Below, piece after piece: positions 30,639-37,914 of a stretch of DNA of 37,914 nucleotides. A program made the position numbers and the translations under genes. A model generated the notes under the pieces. It made no database searches. It was not told the origin of the DNA and saw only the letters and a program-made list of their open reading frames with translations. This stretch comes from a virus: positions 1 to 37,914 of IMG/VR virus record IMGVR_UViG_3300043410_001097; one strand, 5' to 3'. Position 1 is the first letter of the stretch; every line of letters starts with the position of its first letter.

Positions 30639-31863
30639 CGTCTCCCTTACTGAACTGCTGATACAACTTCGATAGGTCTAGCGAGAAGCCGAGCGTATCG
30701 TTGTCTCGTGCCATGTTGAACGCATCAACAGTAGCGCCGAGTCGGTTCTTGAGCATATCGACAGTGAGCAGTCCTGTTTCTTGTGTCTTCAACGATAGTA
30801 CGAAATCTACGTCAGTAGTTATGTATGTCGAGCCGTAGACGTCTGAGAGTTCAACGCCCTTCTTCTGTCCATCATTGGGCTTCTTGCGGTTGTGGTGAAT
30901 CATCAGCATTGCACAAGAGTACTTATTGCGAATCATCGATAGGTAGTGGATAAGACTCTTGACTGCTTGTTCATCCGTAAGTTCCTTTGAGGAGACCTTT
31001 TGAAGCGAGTCAATGATGACTACATCGGGCATGTGCTCATCCATGATTCTGTCGAGGAACACTTGTCCTTCAGGAGAGTCAAGATGAATCGGGGTACCAA
31101 ACGGAGCCACGAGAAAATTGCGATTCAGTGAGCGCTTATCCTCATATCCCTTGCCAATAGTTCCCATGAACAGGTTGAGCGGAGCCGCTCCCATCTCAAG
31201 TGAAAGGAACAGCACCTTTTTTGAGCCACCACTGTTGTTCCATTTGAGGAACTTGGGCATGCCAATAGCTAGGTGTGCTCCGACAGCAATAGAGAACTGG
31301 GTCTTGCCCGTGCCAGGGAAGCCTGTGATGAGACCGAATCCGCCTTGAGCGAGTAGCCCATCGAGAATCCAGTCAATCTTGAATTCGGCATCCACAAAGT
31401 CTTGATACCCGTAGACAAGCCGACCATCACCAAGTACAGGTGCGGTCTGGTTGGCTGACTTGATGAGGCTAGTGATGTCCACGTTGTCGAGAGAGTTGTA
31501 GCCGTGCTTCTGTCGGGCACGATTCACGAAGTCAGTGAGTCGAGTATCGCGGTCGCGGCGATTCTTGTACTTGCCCCAGCGGTCATCGATGTCATAGAGC
31601 ATTGCCGCGATTTGCTCGTCAGACCAGCCCATCTCTGCACCCATGTGGGCGAGTTCAGACATTGCCGATGAGCGGTCACGCTTATCAGGCCCGACAAACT
31701 CTGTTGCTGGTCGATTGAACTTTTCCAGCATTTCGGGAGTCCATTTAGCAAGCGCCTTGACATCATCAATACTCGGAAGAATTCCCAGTGCAAGTGAGGC
31801 GTCAACAAGTTTGCGTACAGCGGGGATGTGACCGAAGTCATCAATCGAGTAGAGGTCGCTCAT
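30619..31863 (-). CDS. RecA-fold replicative helicase/ATPase
   Basis: A 414-residue protein. The N-terminal 150 residues are helical (PSIDDVKALAKWTPEMLEKF, then SDEQIAAMLYDIDDRWG), like the PriCT-type region often joined to primases. The RecA-like ATPase has Walker A GFPGTGKTQ at about 181-189, a VLFLSLEM strand, Walker B VVIIDSL near 281-287 and a MLMIHHNRK sensor strand. Such AAA_25/RepA-like ATPases act as phage replicative helicases or loaders. The start at 31863 has AAGGAG upstream and overlaps the primase stop (ATGA), so helicase and primase are made as a coupled pair rather than one polypeptide. Confidence 0.82.
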   Translation of the reverse strand: MSDLYSIDDFGHIPAVRKLVDASLALGILPSIDDVKALAKWTPEMLEKFNRPATEFVGPDKRDRSSAMSELAHMGAEMGWSDEQIAAMLYDIDDRWGKYKNRRDRDTRLTDFVNRARQKHGYNSLDNVDITSLIKSANQTAPVLGDGRLVYGYQDFVDAEFKIDWILDGLLAQGGFGLITGFPGTGKTQFSIAVGAHLAIGMPKFLKWNNSGGSKKVLFLSLEMGAAPLNLFMGTIGKGYEDKRSLNRNFLVAPFGTPIHLDSPEGQVFLDRIMDEHMPDVVIIDSLQKVSSKELTDEQAVKSLIHYLSMIRNKYSCAMLMIHHNRKKPNDGQKKGVELSDVYGSTYITTDVDFVLSLKTQETGLLTVDMLKNRLGATVDAFNMARDNDTLGFSLDLSKLYQQFSKGDDDGFEL

Positions 31864-32414
31864 CGTTCCCACTCCTTGACGATGACAGGCATGTTTCGTT
31901 TGTGGTTTGTTGTGCAGATAGGTCGAAGAATTTGGTCAGCATCCCAGCCTGAAGTATCGGCATGCATGACATAGGCGATTGCTCGGTTACGGTCTTCAAG
32001 TACTTCAATGTCATCGAGGAATGTGTCAAGTTTCCAGTAGCAGTGGTTATGCCCAGGAATTGATGATTGAACTACCAGCGTAGGCGGAGGCACAAGAAGG
32101 TCGCCCTCAGTGGGCCACGGGTCAGGTGCATTGCCATCGAAGTCAACCCAGAGACTCCAACTACCAAGAACGTTGTCTTTTGCAGGGTTTGCTGCTTTGA
32201 ATAGTGCAGGAGAAAAGAAGACGTTGGCTTTGATAGCCGACCACTTCAATGTGTGCTTGATTACTCCTTCTCGCTGTCGAGGCCAAGCAAACATGAAGGG
32301 GGTCCATTTGCCTTCGTACTCGACAGGGAGATAGACGTAAGTCGGATTTTCCGATACGGGCTCTTCGCCCCAGAGATAGTTGTAGAAATCTCTTAGTTCT
32401 TGTGATGCATCCAT
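31860..32414 (-). CDS. AEP-superfamily primase (prim-pol)
   Basis: A 184-residue compact primase of the archaeo-eukaryotic type. It shows hhDhD as LWVDFDG, the second motif GHNHCYWKL, and the downstream WDADQILRPICTTNHKRN pattern typical of RepB-like or prim-pol domains (D-x-x-Q-x-L-R-x-P-x-T-x-N-x-K, with the P here at the I-C position shifted). It will lay primers for the polymerase. The SD GAAAGG lies six bases before ATG 32414 and is part of the interleaved RNA structure at 32418-32471. Confidence 0.75.
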   Translation of the reverse strand: MDASQELRDFYNYLWGEEPVSENPTYVYLPVEYEGKWTPFMFAWPRQREGVIKHTLKWSAIKANVFFSPALFKAANPAKDNVLGSWSLWVDFDGNAPDPWPTEGDLLVPPPTLVVQSSIPGHNHCYWKLDTFLDDIEVLEDRNRAIAYVMHADTSGWDADQILRPICTTNHKRNMPVIVKEWER

Positions 32415-32417
32415 GAG

Positions 32418-32471
32418 TCGCCTTTCAAGGGCTGCCCTCCCGCGAAAGGCGAATAACTCGGGAGGGCAGCC
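32418..32471 (-). promoter_or_regulatory. Interleaved RNA structure that can mask the primase SD
   Basis: On the minus strand, arm A (32471-32459) pairs perfectly over 13 bp with arm C (32442-32430). Arm B (32452-32444), in the loop between them, pairs perfectly over 9 bp with arm D (32426-32418), which contains the primase SD and ends three bases before the ATG. The order A-B-C-D with A:C and B:D is that of a pseudoknot or a two-state switch. The A:C hairpin lacks a following T-run. Confidence 0.7.
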
Positions 32472-32477
32472 AGTTTA
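32472..32477 (-). promoter_or_regulatory. TAAACT box upstream of the primase leader
   Basis: Read on the minus strand, TAAACT directly precedes arm A of the RNA structure. It is identical to two of the leaderless -10 boxes. A transcript starting seven bases downstream would contain a shortened arm A and the full B, C and D arms. No -35 box is evident. Confidence 0.45.
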
Positions 32478-32489
32478 TGTCGCTAGAGC

Positions 32490-32996
32490 CTACTTAGCGA
32501 AAGGGTTTGCTGCGGAGGTCGCACGAGTTGCGGGTGCGGCCTTCTTCTCGACAGCGGGAGCGGATTCGTTGCTCGCCTTAGCAACCTTGACGCTCTTGAT
32601 GTTCTGGAATTGCTTTCCAGCGTTCTTGCCCTTACCCGTCTGCGAGTAAACCTGCAAGGTTCCCTGAAGTCCGATGATGTCGTCACGGTCAACCGAGTTC
32701 ACGGCATCGCGCGAAACTCCGAGGTCCATCAGACGCTGAACGTAGAAGCCAATCTTCTGACGCTCCTTGTCGGTCATGTTCGAGGCGTCAACAGGAAGTT
32801 CGAACATCTCGCTCTTCTTCTGTCCCGTGTCACCGAGGATGTACTCGATGATGACCCACGAACGGTCAGGGTAGTTCTGCGAGCCGTTCTTGACGAACAT
32901 ATCGCCAATCTCGAACTCGTAGATACCGTCCTCCACCTCAAACGAGGGGAGTTCAATGTCATTGGTGTCGATGCCAAAGTCATCCAACAGTCCCAT
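32490..32996 (-). CDS. Probable single-stranded DNA-binding protein
   Basis: A 168-residue protein. A beta-rich region (about 15-70 with GIYEFEIGDMFVKN and SWVIIEYILGD) is followed by a small helical part (DKERQKIGFYVQRLMDLGV) and another beta segment (IIGLQGTLQVYSQ). A flexible Ala/Lys-rich tail ends in NPFAK, recalling the DxPF-type tails of SSBs. I associate this pattern with actinophage proteins in replication clusters, often called ssDNA-binding. The codons are C-rich like those of the capsid gene, as expected for an abundant protein. AAAGGAAAATC precedes the ATG. Confidence 0.6.
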   Translation of the reverse strand: MGLLDDFGIDTNDIELPSFEVEDGIYEFEIGDMFVKNGSQNYPDRSWVIIEYILGDTGQKKSEMFELPVDASNMTDKERQKIGFYVQRLMDLGVSRDAVNSVDRDDIIGLQGTLQVYSQTGKGKNAGKQFQNIKSVKVAKASNESAPAVEKKAAPATRATSAANPFAK

Positions 32997-33022
32997 GATT
33001 TTCCTTTGTTTGTAGTTACTTG

Positions 33023-33928
33023 TTATTCAGTTTCACCGATGAAGACAGGCTCATCATCCTCAGAATAATCTTCGGATACGGGGATGCCTTCCTCGGGGAG
33101 TGAGTCCGAAGCGATTTCCACCGATTCGTACTCTTCGAGCCCAACGTTATCATCGCTGAGCCAGTCGTGCACAATCTGGACGAATGTGCCCGTGTCGCAC
33201 TGAAGGGGAAGCCCTCCGATGCGAGACTTTGCGTCTACGAGTGCGCTCGGGTGTGATTGCACGAGTCGCTCGTAGGTAGTATTTTTGCCCGAACCCTTGA
33301 TTTCGTTTGTGACGTGAGCTGTGACGTGCATCAACTTCTGGATACCATCATTATTTTTCGGGGAGAACCCAGGCTTTGTGACCTTGACCTTGCGGTGGTC
33401 GACAGTCTCACGCTCGTGAGCCACGAGGATGACGTGAAGTCCAGGGATACTCTGAAACATCTCGACAGCCTTTCGGCAAGCATCTCCAAGAGGCTTGTAG
33501 AGTCGAGCATCAACGGCCTCAGTGGGAATTTCATCCTTCATGGCACCGACATCTTCGCGGAAGAGGTCGTCAAGAAGCATGTCAGCAGCAGTGCTGAATT
33601 CGTCAATGACGACAGCGCCGATGTTGTCGAATCCCGCATCCTTGGTTCGGATTGCTTCAGCGATAAGTGCGAGGTCAGAGAACTGACGGTATTGCACTCG
33701 CACTACATCGTTGAGGAGAGCGGGGTGGTTTTCCAGCGATACCCAACCTTCTCGGGTGTCGATATAAAGCACCTTCTTGCCCTTGCTGATGTACTGGGCG
33801 AGACCAGTGGCGAGAACAGTTTTACCAGTCCCAGGCTTGCCATAAAGCATTGCCATGAGGCTCTTGTTGACTCGTTCTGTACCGAGGTCGGTCATTCGCT
33901 CCAGAATGTCATTTAGTCGTTTATTCAT
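33023..33928 (-). CDS. Sak4-like RecA-fold ATPase
   Basis: A 301-residue ATPase with Walker A YGKPGTGKT at about 29-37, Walker B AVVIDEF near 104-110, and a VILVAHERE strand for sensor 1. This AAA_24/Sak4 group of phage RecA-like proteins works in single-strand annealing or recombination, commonly next to an SSB and a Cas4/RecB-like nuclease, as here. The C-terminal 40 residues are very acidic. It starts within the previous stop (TAATG). Confidence 0.82.
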   Translation of the reverse strand: MNKRLNDILERMTDLGTERVNKSLMAMLYGKPGTGKTVLATGLAQYISKGKKVLYIDTREGWVSLENHPALLNDVVRVQYRQFSDLALIAEAIRTKDAGFDNIGAVVIDEFSTAADMLLDDLFREDVGAMKDEIPTEAVDARLYKPLGDACRKAVEMFQSIPGLHVILVAHERETVDHRKVKVTKPGFSPKNNDGIQKLMHVTAHVTNEIKGSGKNTTYERLVQSHPSALVDAKSRIGGLPLQCDTGTFVQIVHDWLSDDNVGLEEYESVEIASDSLPEEGIPVSEDYSEDDEPVFIGETE

Positions 33929-34830
33929 TAGTTGTTTTCTTCCGTGTTTTCTTGAGAGGTCTGAGTGAACTCTCGGCGTTCCCGCACTTTGTACTCTGAA
34001 CGTAGCATGAGTTCAACGTTTCCGCCAACCAGTTCGGTAGAGCACAAGTCTCGGAATGAGCAGGACTGGCATACCATCTTATTTGCTACTCGATGTGCTC
34101 GTCCTTCTTGGTCTTCAATGGGCAGAGTCTTGAGCGCCTGAATTTCGTTGGCGACAGTAATCTGTTCAAGGAAGGTGTTGCGTACTCGCGTAGTGTTCGG
34201 CTTGAGCAACATGAAGTAGTTATTTTGCTCAGGCGTAACGGCCTTGAGTTTGCGGGTACGAATCATGTTGTATGCACCGTGCGATACATCGTAGCCAAGG
34301 GCTCGAAGCGCTCCGATGTATTTCGGAATCTGCGGTTGCATATCCGTGGCTTCGGGAGTGTAGAAGTCGTACACAAATTTGTGGTCGATTACTACGATTC
34401 GTCCCTCAGGGTCTTTGGCAATAAGGTCAACAACGAACGGGTAGTGTGCGTCAGTTTCCTCATCGTAGAGAAGATTGAAGTCTGCCTCGACAGCCATAAT
34501 TTCCCAGCCCGATTCAATGAACGGTTCGTGAGCAAAATACCCGTAGTCTCCATTGAAAAGTGAGTCGAAGAGCGATGCGCGATTGCCCGCTTCCTCAAAT
34601 CCTGATTCAATGATTTCACCGTAGGTAACGTGTGCTTGCTCAAGCGCCGAGTCAAAGTCTTCGCCATCGAGAATTGCCTTGTAGAAGGCTTCGAGGATTT
34701 TGTGCCCTGCCGAGCCTGTTGCAAGACTGTGGCTTTCAGACACTCGCTGGAGGCTGAGTCCGTATCCGTAGTAGTGCTTACGGCGACAAAGGAGGTAGGA
34801 ATCTACCTCGGAGTGGCTAACTGTGCTCAT
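33928..34830 (-). CDS. RecB/Cas4-like PD-(D/E)XK nuclease with Fe-S Cys cluster
   Basis: A 300-residue nuclease. YLLCRRKHYYGYG supplies the first Cys, at about 15; GSAGHKILEA gives the conserved His, PFVVDLIA and VVIDHKF the Asp and D-x-K, and QPQIPKYIGAL the QxxxY motif. The C-terminal VCQSCSFRDLC brings three more Cys, giving the C-x(n)-CxxC-x5-C cluster of AddB/Cas4 enzymes that usually bind 4Fe-4S. It likely makes single-strand ends for the Sak4-like ATPase. No Cas1 or CRISPR is near. The start at 34830 has GGGAG. Confidence 0.85.
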   Translation of the reverse strand: MSTVSHSEVDSYLLCRRKHYYGYGLSLQRVSESHSLATGSAGHKILEAFYKAILDGEDFDSALEQAHVTYGEIIESGFEEAGNRASLFDSLFNGDYGYFAHEPFIESGWEIMAVEADFNLLYDEETDAHYPFVVDLIAKDPEGRIVVIDHKFVYDFYTPEATDMQPQIPKYIGALRALGYDVSHGAYNMIRTRKLKAVTPEQNNYFMLLKPNTTRVRNTFLEQITVANEIQALKTLPIEDQEGRAHRVANKMVCQSCSFRDLCSTELVGGNVELMLRSEYKVRERREFTQTSQENTEENN

Positions 34831-35090
34831 TAGTTCTCTCCCTTGATAAGTAGAACGGTGCGGCACGGATACGGGGTATTGCACGTAAAGCAAAACCCGA
34901 TTTTACCTTCATCGAATCGGTTATGGAAGCACTCGCAATCGTCACAGAACGAGTCCTCGTCTAGTTTTACGCTACAACCGTTTCGGTGAATACTGTCGAG
35001 TATTGCGTAGATGCGTTCACGCTCAAAGTTGCGCCCCTCTTGCCACTCCCAAGCGCCACACGCTTCACACGGTTGCTGTATTGCACTCAT
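34830..35090 (-). CDS. Cys-rich zinc-binding hypothetical protein
   Basis: An 86-residue protein with about ten cysteines in pairs: CEAC near residue 8, CDDCEC in the middle and CFTCNTPYPC near the end, plus one His beside the central group (CFHNRF). It probably binds two or more zinc ions. GGAGG is the SD. TAATG overlaps link it on both sides to the exonuclease and the RecB-like nuclease, so it may serve in DNA metabolism; no catalytic residues are evident. Confidence 0.65.
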   Translation of the reverse strand: MSAIQQPCEACGAWEWQEGRNFERERIYAILDSIHRNGCSVKLDEDSFCDDCECFHNRFDEGKIGFCFTCNTPYPCRTVLLIKGEN

Positions 35091-35686
35091 TAGTTGTCCT
35101 CCTTCGGAGGCATGGCACGAGCAACCATTACAGGCACGGTGTCTGCAACGTACTTGTAGTACGACATAGCCATTCGGTGCGTTGAGATGATGTCGTCAAG
35201 TGCTCGGTGCTTAGTACCCACCATAGTGTCGGGGTACCCCACGTTACAGGCTTTCATCATCATGTTGATGGCTGAGGTATCGAGGTGACGATAGTGAAGT
35301 TGTCGGTCAAGTCGCGGCATATATTCAGCAATAAATGCACGGTCAAAGTGGACACTCGCTCCTGCAAGAACAACATCTTCTTCAGCGTCTGCGATTACCT
35401 TGAGGATAAGGTCTTCGATATCACTGAGCAGAAGCATTTGGTTCTCGTTTGATGCGTAGGCACGGGACATCTCAGAAAGAAGCCCACTCTCCGTGTGCAT
35501 TTGAAGCACAGGCGGATTGCTAACGAGAAGTTCGTGAATTGAGGGGAAATCTGCGTAGTACACGAATGAGTTGTTCATGGGTGACAGAACATTGAGTTGC
35601 CTATCGGTAGTGAACCAAGCCACTTCCAGGATTCTGTCGTCTTTCGGGCTAAGCCCAGTTGTTTCAATGTCAAGCCAGAGATGCAT
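35090..35686 (-). CDS. DEDDh 3'-5' exonuclease (oligoribonuclease/DnaQ-like)
   Basis: A 198-residue exonuclease. ExoI is WLDIETTG (D5, E7), exoII is GASVHFDRAFI and exoIII is HRALDD, so all four acidic residues and the His are present. The length and the GASVHFDRxFIxxYMPxL pattern are very close to oligoribonuclease, which degrades short RNA to nucleotides; phage copies could recycle nucleotides or proofread. AAAGG lies seven bases before ATG 35686. An upstream ATG at 35701 is possible but has no SD. Confidence 0.85.
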   Translation of the reverse strand: MHLWLDIETTGLSPKDDRILEVAWFTTDRQLNVLSPMNNSFVYYADFPSIHELLVSNPPVLQMHTESGLLSEMSRAYASNENQMLLLSDIEDLILKVIADAEEDVVLAGASVHFDRAFIAEYMPRLDRQLHYRHLDTSAINMMMKACNVGYPDTMVGTKHRALDDIISTHRMAMSYYKYVADTVPVMVARAMPPKEDN

Positions 35687-35744
35687 TTGTTTGCCTTTCA
35701 TGTAGTCCAAACGAGGACCTTGTATATGGAACACGTTAGCGTAC

Positions 35745-36368
35745 TTAGTCTTTCGTGTCAACTTTATCGAGAATATTCTTTTTGGATGTCCAATACTTTT
35801 CGTTCTCTTCGATTTCCTCGGGAGTTGCTTTAGTTTCGCTATCGTGTTGTTTTACCTCACCGTGTTCGGGGAGGGGTAGGTACGGCTGGTCAGCAGGAGG
35901 ACGTTCGCCGTAGTATTTATTGTTCGCGGCATGCCAACGATTATGGCAAGGCGAGCAAATTCGATGGACATTGTTGGGAGCATTGTTGATGACACTCTTA
36001 TCGGGGCCATGGTGACGGTCTCCCTTATTCGGGCCAGTCTTGATGGGCTGAATGATGTTGCCATTGCATCCAATGATGGGCTCGATACCTCCACCTGCGT
36101 GACGCAAGAACGCCCACTCGCATTGCATGTTCTCGAAGATGGGGTATAGCATTGCTGCTCGCTTACGTCCTGTCGAGCGAATGTCTGTAATCTCTGAGAC
36201 ATCAAGCATCGGTCTACCGACAGAGCGCTTCTCTACTACGTCTTCGGCAATGACTTGCCCAAGCGAGCAACAACAAAGAAGGAAGCCATCTTCTTGCTCG
36301 ACAGTTGCGAGGCACTCAATGTGCAAGCCAGTGACACATCCCCAGCAGGATGATGCAACGATACTCAC
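35745..36368 (-). CDS. HNH endonuclease
   Basis: A 207-residue protein. The N terminus has several Cys (SSCWGC, then FLLCCCSLGQ) and may bind metal. The HNH core, at about 105-170, runs GDRHHGPDKSVINNAPNNVHRICSPCHNRWH (in parts), with HH, N and H in ββα-metal order and a CxxC supporting zinc. The GTG start overlaps the helicase stop (GTGA) with GGAG upstream, so it is fully inside the replication operon rather than a free-standing homing insert. It could nick DNA for packaging or recombination, or cut host DNA. Confidence 0.8.
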   Translation of the reverse strand: MSIVASSCWGCVTGLHIECLATVEQEDGFLLCCCSLGQVIAEDVVEKRSVGRPMLDVSEITDIRSTGRKRAAMLYPIFENMQCEWAFLRHAGGGIEPIIGCNGNIIQPIKTGPNKGDRHHGPDKSVINNAPNNVHRICSPCHNRWHAANNKYYGERPPADQPYLPLPEHGEVKQHDSETKATPEEIEENEKYWTSKKNILDKVDTKD

Positions 36369-37914
36369 AGTATGTCTCCGTTCTTGATTGCTTCGAGGAT
36401 GCTTTCAGCATTGACCTCAATAGTTTCTTCGGTCATGGTATCAGCGAACTCCGACACCATACGTTCCTTGCGATAGATAGTGTTTGACATCCAAGTATCT
36501 ACTGATGTCGGGATTCTATAAACGTAAACATCGTTTTCCTCAGTCTGACCAATTCGGTCAGTTCGAGCGTAGGCTTGGTCACGTTTTCCAGGATTCCACT
36601 CTTCGTCAAGAATGTGTGTGGCAGTAGCCGAGGTGAGATTGAGCCCCGTACCACCAGTCTTGTAGTTGCATAGCACGATATCCCAGCGAGGTTCTTCATT
36701 GGCTCCACGGAAGAAGTTGCGTTTGATTTCATCTCGCTCATTTTTCGAAGTCTTACCTGTGAGCGTAGCCACTCGAAGACCAGCCTTCTCTAGTCGTACA
36801 GCAAATTCATTGAGTGCCGTAGTGAATTGGCTAAACACAACTTGACGGCGACCTTCAGCATGGATGCGAAGAATGTAGTCCATTGCTACATCAAACTTTG
36901 CTGATTCCTGTACTTCATCACCGACAGAGAAGATGACGTTGCCTTCCTCATCCCTTAGTTCAATACCTCCAGGCCAAACATTTGCTTGACGTTTGCGAGT
37001 GATGAGCGCGATGAGATGCATGATGGTCATTCGTTCACCACTTTCGAGCATTATTTGTGCTCGCTCCGAGAGTTGTCGAATTACAGCGTATTGCTTGGGG
37101 TACTCCTCTTTGTCGATATCTACACGGATGATGTGGTTCTTCTGAGCGGGCAAGACGATACCAGCATCCGTTCGATTACGGGCTAGATAGCGACCAGCGA
37201 TGAGGGGCTTGAGGTTTTCAAGTTGTCCGTCACGAAACTCAATCTTTCCCGAGTGGTAGTTCTGGATACAGAATGACCCCATGAATGAGCGCTGACTGTG
37301 AAATAGAAGGGGGTCACATAGATGCAGAAGCGCATAGATGTCGAGCGGGCTATTGAGGATAGGTGTTCCCGTAGTAAAGCAAAGATTCTTGACGCTCTTT
37401 GAAACAAGGTGTTTATCAAGCAAGAAGGTAGGTCGAATTGTAGTTTCCTGATGTACCGTCCAGCCACAGTTCGGGCACGGCTTAGGGATACGAGCCTTGG
37501 TCTTGACATCGGCATACAGGCCTCGGATAAAGCCGAAGCATTTGCCACACTGATTGTCTGCTTTACACAGCATCTCGATGTATTTGTAGTTGGCGCTCGC
37601 TGTGTTCTTGAGGTTATGCGCTTCATCCACGATGATGCTATCGAGTTGCCACTGAATGAATCGTCCGAGTAGGTCATTGTCTCTACGCCAAATCTCGTAG
37701 TTCACTATGACGATAGCCTCAGATTCTTGCTCAATCTCATCCATCATGGCGTGACGAGTCTTCGGAGTCTTGCGTGACAAGTTGTATACAGTTCGATGCG
37801 GAGCCAATTCCATTACCTCGCCAGCGAATTGGTTGCAGATATCGGCTTGGCAGACGATGAGTACTTTCTTGGCTCGAACGAGGTCGAGCCAGCCAATGCT
37901 TTGTCTGGTCTTGC
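36365..37914 (-). CDS. SNF2-type DNA helicase/translocase, 5' end outside the window
   Basis: 516 codons are visible and the frame remains open at the window edge, so the start is missing. The first visible residues, KTRQSIGW, are the end of Walker A (expected GxGKT). Motif II is IIVDEAHNLKN. A Cys4 zinc insertion (CGKC, later CPNC) follows, and motif III is CFTTGTPI. The C-terminal RecA domain carries VVFSQFTTAL, NYKTGGTGLNL and AYARTDRIGQ (motifs IV-VI). SNF2-like enzymes move along duplex DNA; in phages they aid replication, recombination or anti-defence. It overlaps the HNH gene. Confidence 0.88.
   Translation of the reverse strand, partial: KTRQSIGWLDLVRAKKVLIVCQADICNQFAGEVMELAPHRTVYNLSRKTPKTRHAMMDEIEQESEAIVIVNYEIWRRDNDLLGRFIQWQLDSIIVDEAHNLKNTASANYKYIEMLCKADNQCGKCFGFIRGLYADVKTKARIPKPCPNCGWTVHQETTIRPTFLLDKHLVSKSVKNLCFTTGTPILNSPLDIYALLHLCDPLLFHSQRSFMGSFCIQNYHSGKIEFRDGQLENLKPLIAGRYLARNRTDAGIVLPAQKNHIIRVDIDKEEYPKQYAVIRQLSERAQIMLESGERMTIMHLIALITRKRQANVWPGGIELRDEEGNVIFSVGDEVQESAKFDVAMDYILRIHAEGRRQVVFSQFTTALNEFAVRLEKAGLRVATLTGKTSKNERDEIKRNFFRGANEEPRWDIVLCNYKTGGTGLNLTSATATHILDEEWNPGKRDQAYARTDRIGQTEENDVYVYRIPTSVDTWMSNTIYRKERMVSEFADTMTEETIEVNAESILEAIKNGDIL

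Noticed and set aside
33257-33916. 219-codon plus-strand frame over the Sak4-like gene
   Set aside because: Shadow of a gene with clear Walker motifs, and it has no SD or family likeness.
35745-36368. The HNH gene as a recent homing insertion
   Set aside because: It is joined to the upstream helicase gene by a GTGA overlap with an SD, and no broken gene or intron border is visible.

Overview
The window is most of the genome of a podovirus-like, T7-type double-stranded DNA phage that probably infects an actinobacterium. It carries a full late module on the plus strand: terminase, portal, scaffold, capsid, two tail-tube-like proteins, internal virion proteins, fibres and lysis genes. A DNA replication module lies on the minus strand. 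No phage RNA polymerase, integrase, excisionase or tRNA is visible. The host is inferred from nine plus-strand start codons that have a TANNNT box at leaderless spacing (six or seven bases), which is the actinobacterial leaderless promoter arrangement. The family-A polymerase has Tyr at the position equivalent to E. coli 762, and with no integrase in view this suggests a virulent phage. Host genus and the rest of the genome cannot be read from the window.

Layout. (1) Positions 1-395 are non-coding and rich in hairpins and short direct and inverted repeats. (2) Positions 396-1807, minus strand, hold a small operon with two paralogous coiled-coil/beta proteins flanking a zinc ribbon and a tiny membrane protein, with two intrinsic terminators. 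(3) Positions 2027-4196, plus strand, hold small genes, an HTH protein and a probable small terminase. (4) Positions 4196-9633 are the fibre locus: a short fibre protein, an Fn3-like fibre, a metallophosphoesterase, a HAD phosphatase and a collagen-like fibre with a tail-collar tip. (5) Positions 9649-10249 encode an M23 lysin and a small holin-like protein. (6) Positions 10264-19587 carry packaging, head and tail-tube genes. (7) Positions 19613-28311 carry small basic proteins, internal virion proteins including one of 1875 residues, an NlpC/P60 protein and a membrane protein. (8) Positions 28295-37914, minus strand, carry a RuvC-like nuclease, FmdB-like zinc ribbon, DNA polymerase A, RecA-fold helicase, AEP primase, SSB-like protein, Sak4-like ATPase, RecB/Cas4-like nuclease, Cys-rich protein, DEDDh exonuclease, HNH endonuclease and a SNF2-type helicase cut by the window edge.

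How it works together. The minus block is tightly coupled by TAATG, ATGA and GTGA overlaps and initiates by Shine-Dalgarno. The plus block mixes SD genes with probable leaderless genes, each of which could start its own transcript. The two blocks converge at 28295-28311, where a plus-strand terminator lies inside the RuvC-like gene. The most unusual items are the leaderless promoter set, an interleaved RNA structure over the primase SD, an out-of-frame overlapping gene pair between terminase and portal, and a codon-shuffled duplication in the fibre.
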